Source of the DNA: a bacterium
Lineage (GTDB): Bacteria; Vulcanimicrobiota; Xenobia; Xenobiales; Xenobiaceae
Reading direction: 5' to 3'
Assembly (NCBI GenBank): GCA_022839105.1
Contig: JALHDH010000113.1
Coordinates: 1 to 10,116, forward strand
Length of the DNA stretch: 10,116 nucleotides
Below, piece after piece: positions 7,401 through 10,116 of the stretch (position 1 is the stretch's first letter; each line of letters begins with the position of its first letter). The position numbers were made by a program, and so were the translations under genes. The notes under the pieces are model-generated. The model was not told the origin of the DNA. It saw only the letters and a list, made by a program, of their open reading frames with translations, and did not search any database.

Positions 7401-7729
7401 GGCAGCCTCCGAACCACGGTCACGCGAGCCGGGCCGAAGACGCCCGTGCTGCGCACCGTGTTCCCATGGATCTCGACTGCGAAGAAGCCTCCCCGATCCA
7501 GGTCCGGCGAGGTGAAGCTCCGAGGGGAGGACCAGCGCCCGCTGGCCAGCATGGCCTGGGCGTAGTCGGCCCCCGAGACGGCCATCGAGGAGGCGGCCAG
7601 TTCCGCCCGGTGATGGGCCAGGCGGTGGCGCACGGCCCCGACCAGGCCGTGGGTGGCCAGGGTGGCCGTCAGCACCAGCGCGGCAAACCACATCACGGCG
7701 ATCAGGGTGAAGCCGCGTGGCGCCCTCAT
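7397..7729 (-). CDS. Short GspK-like minor pseudopilin
   Basis: 110 aa. It starts MRAPRG, then FTLIAVMWFAALVLTATLA, a class III prepilin leader of six residues ending in Gly plus a hydrophobic N-terminal helix. Position 5 of the mature protein is Ala instead of the usual Glu. Lack of Glu5 is characteristic of GspK, the tip pseudopilin, and the place after a GspJ-like gene agrees. The helix is followed by an RHRLAHHRAEL segment and AVSGADYAQAML, comparable to the AEAGVxxA region of GspK/PilX. It is only about one third of normal GspK length (around 300 aa), and the large alpha-helical insert is absent. The ATG at 7729 was chosen because it gives a proper leader and an ATGA overlap with the upstream stop; longer reading upstream would run into the preceding gene. 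A PilX-like role is the alternative. Confidence 0.75.
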   Translation of the reverse strand: MRAPRGFTLIAVMWFAALVLTATLATHGLVGAVRHRLAHHRAELAASSMAVSGADYAQAMLASGRWSSPRSFTSPDLDRGGFFAVEIHGNTVRSTGVFGPARVTVVRRLP

Positions 7730-8193
7730 CGGGGCACCCCCGCGGCGGGCCAGTCGAACGAGAAGTGTCGGGGCTCCACCGGACCGCCCGCCCGGATCGG
7801 GGCCAGGAAGCACAGGTGGACCGTCAGGACGCCGTCGCGCCGGATGGCCGCGAAGTCTTGTAGCGGAATGGCCCCGAATGCCACGCCAGGTGGCGGATTC
7901 AGGGCGGCCTGCTGACCCATCCGCAGCATGCCGTCCCGGAAACGCACCTCCGAACCGTCGGCGAAGCGGATCCCGTGGTTGTCGGGGTCCAGTCGGTAGG
8001 GGCCCAGGGCGGCCCGGCGGAAGATTGCGTTTGCGGTCCTCTCCGCCTCCGCCATCAGGTCGGCCTGGACCGAGAGGCTGCGCGTCTCGCGATACACCGA
8101 GACGGCGAGGTCCAGGAAGGGCGTCAGGAGGAGGGCCATCAGGCCCAGCACGATCGCCAGCTCGATCATCGTAAAGCCGCGGTGTGCCCTCAT
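7726..8193 (-). CDS. GspJ-like minor pseudopilin
   Basis: 155 aa. The leader MRAHRG is followed by FTMIELAIVLGLMALLLTPF: a prepilin peptidase site after Gly6, N-methylation at Phe, and Glu at position 5. The helix continues to about residue 57 (DLMAEAERTANAIFRRA), as in GspJ/PilW-type proteins. The rest is a predicted beta-rich globular domain with segments such as GIRFADGSEVRFRDG and VLTVHLCFL. The leader is almost identical to that of the next gene (MRAPRG), which suggests the two arose by duplication. The ATG at 8193 has GAGGAT seven bases upstream and overlaps the preceding stop. GspJ is inferred from gene order and the absence of other specific motifs; PilW is possible. Confidence 0.8.
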   Translation of the reverse strand: MRAHRGFTMIELAIVLGLMALLLTPFLDLAVSVYRETRSLSVQADLMAEAERTANAIFRRAALGPYRLDPDNHGIRFADGSEVRFRDGMLRMGQQAALNPPPGVAFGAIPLQDFAAIRRDGVLTVHLCFLAPIRAGGPVEPRHFSFDWPAAGVPR

Positions 8194-8894
8194 GGCCGGA
8201 TCCTCAGCAGGCTCAGGTGGGAGCCTGGCCTGTTGTTTATTCGTTGTAGGCGCAGCAACTTGAAGGCCGTGGGCTGATCGCTGGACTGCAGGTCCTCTGA
8301 GAGGAAGCTCCCCCAGGCCTCGGCCCCGGGGCCATCGCCCAGGTAGTCGGCCACCACCACCCTTCCGGCCATGCTGGCCGGCAGCACCAGGGCCTTGCGA
8401 TCCTCGCTCAGCGAGGCCGAGATCGGCTGGAGGGTCTCGCCGGCGGCCAGGAAGACTCCAAGCAGCTCGCGGACCGGGGCCTGGACCAGTTCCACCCGAT
8501 GGGGAGGTCGGCTGGGCACGGTGTGGGCCTCTCCCCGCTCGGGGAGGAAGAACCGGTACTCGGCCACCACCCGGGCTCCAGGTCGTGGCGGCCGGCCGTC
8601 CAGGGTGCGCACCTTCAGGCTGCCGGGCACGACGTGGGGCTGGCTCAGGGGAACCGTGCCATCCGGGGCCACGGTCAGGAGCTCGGGCGGCAACCGGTCG
8701 AAGTCCCGCCGGCGCAGCTCGTCGAGGTTCACCCGGGCGTTGCGCAACACCCGCCGGGAGTCGGCCTCCAGGGTCAGCCCCTGGACCGAGTTGCGCGCCG
8801 ACCGGGGAATGGCCAGGACGATGGCCAGGATGGCGATCCCGATCATCAACTCGATCAGCGTGAAGGCACGCCCGGAGCGAACCGGAGAGGGCAT
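8190..8894 (-). CDS. GspI/GspH-like minor pseudopilin, first gene of the operon
   Basis: 234 aa. The leader MPSPVRSGRA precedes FTLIELMIGIAILAIVLA, a class III prepilin signal with Glu5. The residue before the cut is Ala rather than the near-universal Gly. A long helix continues to about residue 60 (SRRVLRNARVNLDELRR). The body is beta-rich, and the C-terminal half carries VVVADYLGDG (204-213 region) and ends in LSLLRIRP. It is larger than typical GspI (about 125 aa) or GspH (about 170 aa). The ATG at 8894 gives a normal leader length. No Shine-Dalgarno site is seen, and a 6-bp hairpin occupies that position. It is translationally chained to the GspJ-like gene through ATGA. Confidence 0.78.
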   Translation of the reverse strand: MPSPVRSGRAFTLIELMIGIAILAIVLAIPRSARNSVQGLTLEADSRRVLRNARVNLDELRRRDFDRLPPELLTVAPDGTVPLSQPHVVPGSLKVRTLDGRPPRPGARVVAEYRFFLPERGEAHTVPSRPPHRVELVQAPVRELLGVFLAAGETLQPISASLSEDRKALVLPASMAGRVVVADYLGDGPGAEAWGSFLSEDLQSSDQPTAFKLLRLQRINNRPGSHLSLLRIRP

Positions 8895-9098
8895 CTCGGG
8901 GCCGGTTTCGCCCCGGAGGGGGGGCGGGCCTGCCGTGAAGGGGGGCTGGGGGGAGGCTGCTCGAGGGATCGGCGAACTGCGCTTTGGTGGATTCCGGCGC
9001 TGGACGGTTGCTCGACCCCATCAGCACCGACAGGTCCATCGGCCAGAGGCTGGCACGGCTTCAGGTCCAGTGGGAAGGGCTTCTCAGGTCCGGCCGGA
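8895..9098 (-). other. 204-base gap between toxin gene and pseudopilin operon
   Basis: No gene is supported here. It contains the start-site hairpin (8897-8915), four G-runs on the + strand (8918-8953), a GCCAG-AGG-CTGGC inverted repeat (9042-9054), and three direct copies of CAGGTCC (9031, 9062, 9085). I see no promoter with a good -35/-10 pair, so the secretion operon may be read from the toxin-antitoxin promoter or from a promoter of another sigma type. Confidence 0.45.
8897..8915 (-). promoter_or_regulatory. Hairpin directly before the start of the pseudopilin operon
   Basis: The transcript would read CGGGGC, a seven-base loop GAAACCG, then GCCCCG, ending two bases before the AUG. It takes the place of a ribosome site. 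The pairing is visible; any control of translation is inference. Confidence 0.4.
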
Positions 9099-9452
9099 TC
9101 AGGGGCGCCGGTCGTCTCCCATCAGGTAGCGGAGGCATTGCCAGGCCTCGGGGAGTCGGTCCGGGGCGAGGCGTCCGATTCGTTCCCCCAGGCGCCGGGG
9201 GTCCAGGCTTCGCACCTGCAGGGCCATGAAGACCGTGGCTTTGGGCAGCCCCGACTCCTCGGGTGTCACCAGCAGATCCGTGGCAAACCTCTCAGGCACG
9301 TGTTCGGCCCCCGTGCCCACCAGGACCATCACCGTGAGAGGCAACCGGTTGATCTCGTTGCGGCTCAAGACCAGGACGGGTCGCCTGCCCCGTTGCTCTC
9401 GGCCTTGGACGGGGTCGAGGTCGGCCCAGAAGATGTCTCCCTGCTCGATCAT
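9099..9452 (-). CDS. mazF: MazF/PemK-family mRNA endoribonuclease toxin
   Basis: 117 aa, the usual size for MazF. The N-terminus has QGDIFWADLDPVQG followed by EQRGRRPVLVLS, the family signature. Arg24 before Pro25 corresponds to the catalytic Arg (Arg25 in Bacillus MazF). Thr47 in LTVMVLVGTG stands where the conserved active-site Thr is expected, although the residue before it is Gly rather than Ile or Val. The segment GLPKATVFMALQVRSLD and the C-terminal LGERIGRL are also typical. Family members cleave mRNA at short single-stranded motifs and are neutralised by the co-encoded antitoxin. The ATG lies one base after the antitoxin stop (TGAGATG), so translation is probably coupled. It appears intact. 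Confidence 0.93.
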   Translation of the reverse strand: MIEQGDIFWADLDPVQGREQRGRRPVLVLSRNEINRLPLTVMVLVGTGAEHVPERFATDLLVTPEESGLPKATVFMALQVRSLDPRRLGERIGRLAPDRLPEAWQCLRYLMGDDRRP

Positions 9453-9453
9453 C

Positions 9454-9714
9454 TCAGTCGTCCGGGGGGAGGTTCTCGGCGTCGGCCGAGGCGAAGTCCT
9501 CGGACACTTCCCGGAGCAGGTTGCGGTAGGCGGGACTCGCGGCTGCCCGCTCCATCGAGGCGTGCATTTCCTGGAGACGCCGGCGATGGAGATAGTCCCG
9601 GATCGCCTCGTTCACCAGGTCGCCCATGCGGGAGAAGCCCAGGCGCCGGTAATCGGCTTTCAATCCCTCGTAGAGGTCCCCTGGCAGCGACAGGGTGGTC
9701 CGGACGTGGTCCAT
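9454..9714 (-). CDS. Ribbon-helix-helix antitoxin of the MazF-type toxin
   Basis: 86 aa. Residues 4-45 fit a ribbon-helix-helix (CopG/MetJ-type) DNA-binding fold: beta strand VRTTLSLP, helix DLYEGLKADYRRLG, turn and helix MGDLVNEAIRDYL. The C-terminal half is helical and then acidic (SEDFASADAENLPPDD), the kind of tail that binds and blocks MazF. It resembles the Bacillus EndoAI type rather than the AbrB-type MazE of E. coli. The ATG at 9714 has a perfect AGGAGG seven bases upstream. Being the first gene of the pair and having a DNA-binding fold, it is expected to repress its own promoter; palindromes lie at the promoter. Confidence 0.9.
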   Translation of the reverse strand: MDHVRTTLSLPGDLYEGLKADYRRLGFSRMGDLVNEAIRDYLHRRRLQEMHASMERAAASPAYRNLLREVSEDFASADAENLPPDD

Positions 9715-9721
9715 GATGGTT

Positions 9722-9727
9722 CCTCCT
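9722..9727 (-). promoter_or_regulatory. Strong ribosome binding site of the antitoxin
   Basis: AGGAGG on the minus strand, seven bases before the ATG at 9714. The strongest ribosome site in the window, consistent with the antitoxin being made in excess of the toxin, which has no clear site of its own. Confidence 0.85.
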
Positions 9728-9733
9728 ATGCTG

Positions 9734-9762
9734 ATGATAGCGTCGCTGGACGCATCAGTCCA
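9734..9762 (-). promoter_or_regulatory. Candidate promoter of the toxin-antitoxin operon
   Basis: On the minus strand TGGACT (9762-9757; four of six match -35) and TATCAT (9739-9734; five of six match -10) are 17 bases apart. Transcription would begin near 9727, leaving a very short leader that starts at the ribosome site. The spacer and -35 are covered by palindromes. Confidence 0.6.
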
Positions 9763-9767
9763 GATGC
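9746..9767. promoter_or_regulatory. Interlocked palindromes, putative antitoxin operator
   Basis: CTGGAC (9746-9751), six bases, GTCCAG (9758-9763) is a perfect inverted repeat. It overlaps a second one, GCATC (9752-9756), six bases, GATGC (9763-9767). Both fall between the -10 and the -35 or over the -35, where a ribbon-helix-helix repressor would block RNA polymerase. Confidence 0.6.
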
Positions 9768-9932
9768 GGATTCAGGGCCTCCGCGGGTTCACTCCCACCC
9801 CCAGATTTCGCATTGCGGCGGGGATGGCGCTGTTCGAGGCGCGCCCGAGGGCGGCTCCGGCATGTTTCATGGGAAATTCCTGCGAAACTTGACGGGTCTT
9901 GGATGCGGACGCTTCGCACCGGGCCTTGACGA

Positions 9933-9948
9933 AGCCCGTTCACGGGCT
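9933..9948. other. Small perfect hairpin
   Basis: AGCCCG-TTCA-CGGGCT, a 6-bp stem with a four-base loop, directly abutting the 22-bp repeats. There is no T-run on either side, so it is not a standard intrinsic terminator. Confidence 0.4.
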
Positions 9949-10003
9949 GGCAACATCCCCGTCATCCTTCGGCAATCTTCCGTTCATCCGCCGGCAACAT
10001 CCC
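9949..10003. repeat. Tandem 22-bp repeat, two and a half units
   Basis: GGCAACATCCC (9949-9959), GGCAATCTTCC (9971-9981) and GGCAACATCCC (9993-10003) begin exactly 22 bases apart. The spacer halves are also alike: CGTCATCCTTC and GTTCATCCGCC share TCATCC. Twenty-two bases is close to two helical turns, so a protein bound to each copy would sit on one face of the DNA. Confidence 0.65.
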
Positions 10004-10047
10004 AGGCGCATGCTGGGGCCTGAATCCGCTGCCTGGCGTGAGAACCG

Positions 10048-10116
10048 AGGGCGTCGAGGCGGGTCTGGATGCAAGGAAGGCGTGCATCGAGGAGCGGAGC
10101 GTAGTTGGAAACTACG
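10048..10116. repeat. Left part of a hairpin-centred intergenic element, cut by window edge
   Basis: A G/A-rich arm (GCAAGGAAGGCGTGCATCG, then AGGAGCGGAG) leads into a perfect hairpin CGTAGTT-GGA-AACTACG at 10100-10116. The arrangement resembles, from memory, long intergenic repeats with a central GAGCGTA...TACGTGAG hairpin in many GC-rich genomes. The right half lies outside the window and the left border is not defined by anything I can see. Confidence 0.5.

Larger units (their letters stand above)
9768..10116. other. Intergenic stretch without a supported gene
   Basis: No open frame here has a ribosome site, a recognisable domain or protein-like composition. The stretch holds a small hairpin (9933-9948), a 22-bp tandem repeat (9949-10003) and a hairpin-centred element at the window edge. 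The section 9768-9930 shows nothing I can name. Confidence 0.5.

Noticed and set aside
3000..8894. Tad-type pilus locus
   Set aside because: The ATPase has the GspE/PilB-type tetracysteine and the platform proteins have the two-repeat T2SSF layout; TadA lacks the tetracysteine, and the TadB/TadC pair would be shorter with a single T2SSF domain each.
7726..9039. Extension of the GspJ-like frame to an ATG at 9039
   Set aside because: It would fuse a Pro/Arg-rich translation to the pilin and abolish the N-terminal prepilin leader. No ribosome site precedes it.
9755..9943. 62-codon minus-strand open frame upstream of the antitoxin
   Set aside because: It has no ribosome site, runs across the putative operator, and has no recognisable composition or motif.
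9933..9948. Intrinsic terminator
   Set aside because: The stem is good but no run of T follows on either strand.
9949..10003. Short CRISPR-like array
   Set aside because: Units are 11-bp similar cores at 22-bp pitch with similar spacers. CRISPR repeats are longer and spacers are unrelated, and no cas gene is present.
1..10116. tRNA, rRNA, insertion sequence or transposase genes
   Set aside because: No cloverleaf, rRNA segment, transposase motif or paired terminal inverted repeats were seen on either strand.

Overview
The window is GC-rich DNA (roughly two thirds G+C by eye) from a bacterium. All eleven genes that can be supported lie on the minus strand, so the biology reads from right to left. 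Nothing fixes the taxon. A cytoplasm-style subtilase N-terminus, a compact type II secretion/type IV pilus-like operon and a GAGCGTA...TACG hairpin element in intergenic DNA would fit a deep-branching Gram-negative group (myxobacterial/deltaproteobacterial-like or candidate phyla such as Vulcanimicrobiota), but that is only a guess.

Right end (9715-10116): about 400 bases without a convincing gene. They hold the promoter and operator of a toxin-antitoxin operon, a 22-bp tandem repeat (9949-10003), a small hairpin, and the left part of a hairpin-centred intergenic element that is cut by the window end. Next come a ribbon-helix-helix antitoxin (9454-9714) and a MazF/PemK-family endoribonuclease (9099-9452), separated by one base.

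Centre (3000-8894): a seven-gene operon for a type II secretion/type IV pilus-type machine. Six genes are joined by ATGA overlaps and the last by an ATTGA overlap. The order is three prepilin-like proteins (GspI/H-like, GspJ-like and a very short GspK-like one), then three consecutive GspF-family inner-membrane platform proteins, then a GspE-family ATPase that lacks the usual N-terminal domain. By family knowledge GspE powers the platform, GspF converts ATPase movement into pilin extraction, and minor pseudopilins prime the fibre. No major pseudopilin, secretin, prepilin peptidase or GspC/L/M is present here, so those must be elsewhere or be shared with another system.

Left part (1-2914): a 585-residue protein of unknown function, built from an 84-residue tandem duplication and a series of R-x-D-centred helical repeats. 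It has its own candidate promoter. It is followed by the N-terminal 312 residues of a subtilisin-family (S8) protease that runs off the left edge and has an unusual histidine cluster at the catalytic His motif. Neither protein has a recognisable signal peptide.

The observations most worth following up are the triple-GspF compact operon, the R-x-D repeat protein, the altered HGTHVAG motif of the subtilase, the interlocked palindromes in the antitoxin promoter, and the two repeat structures at the right end.
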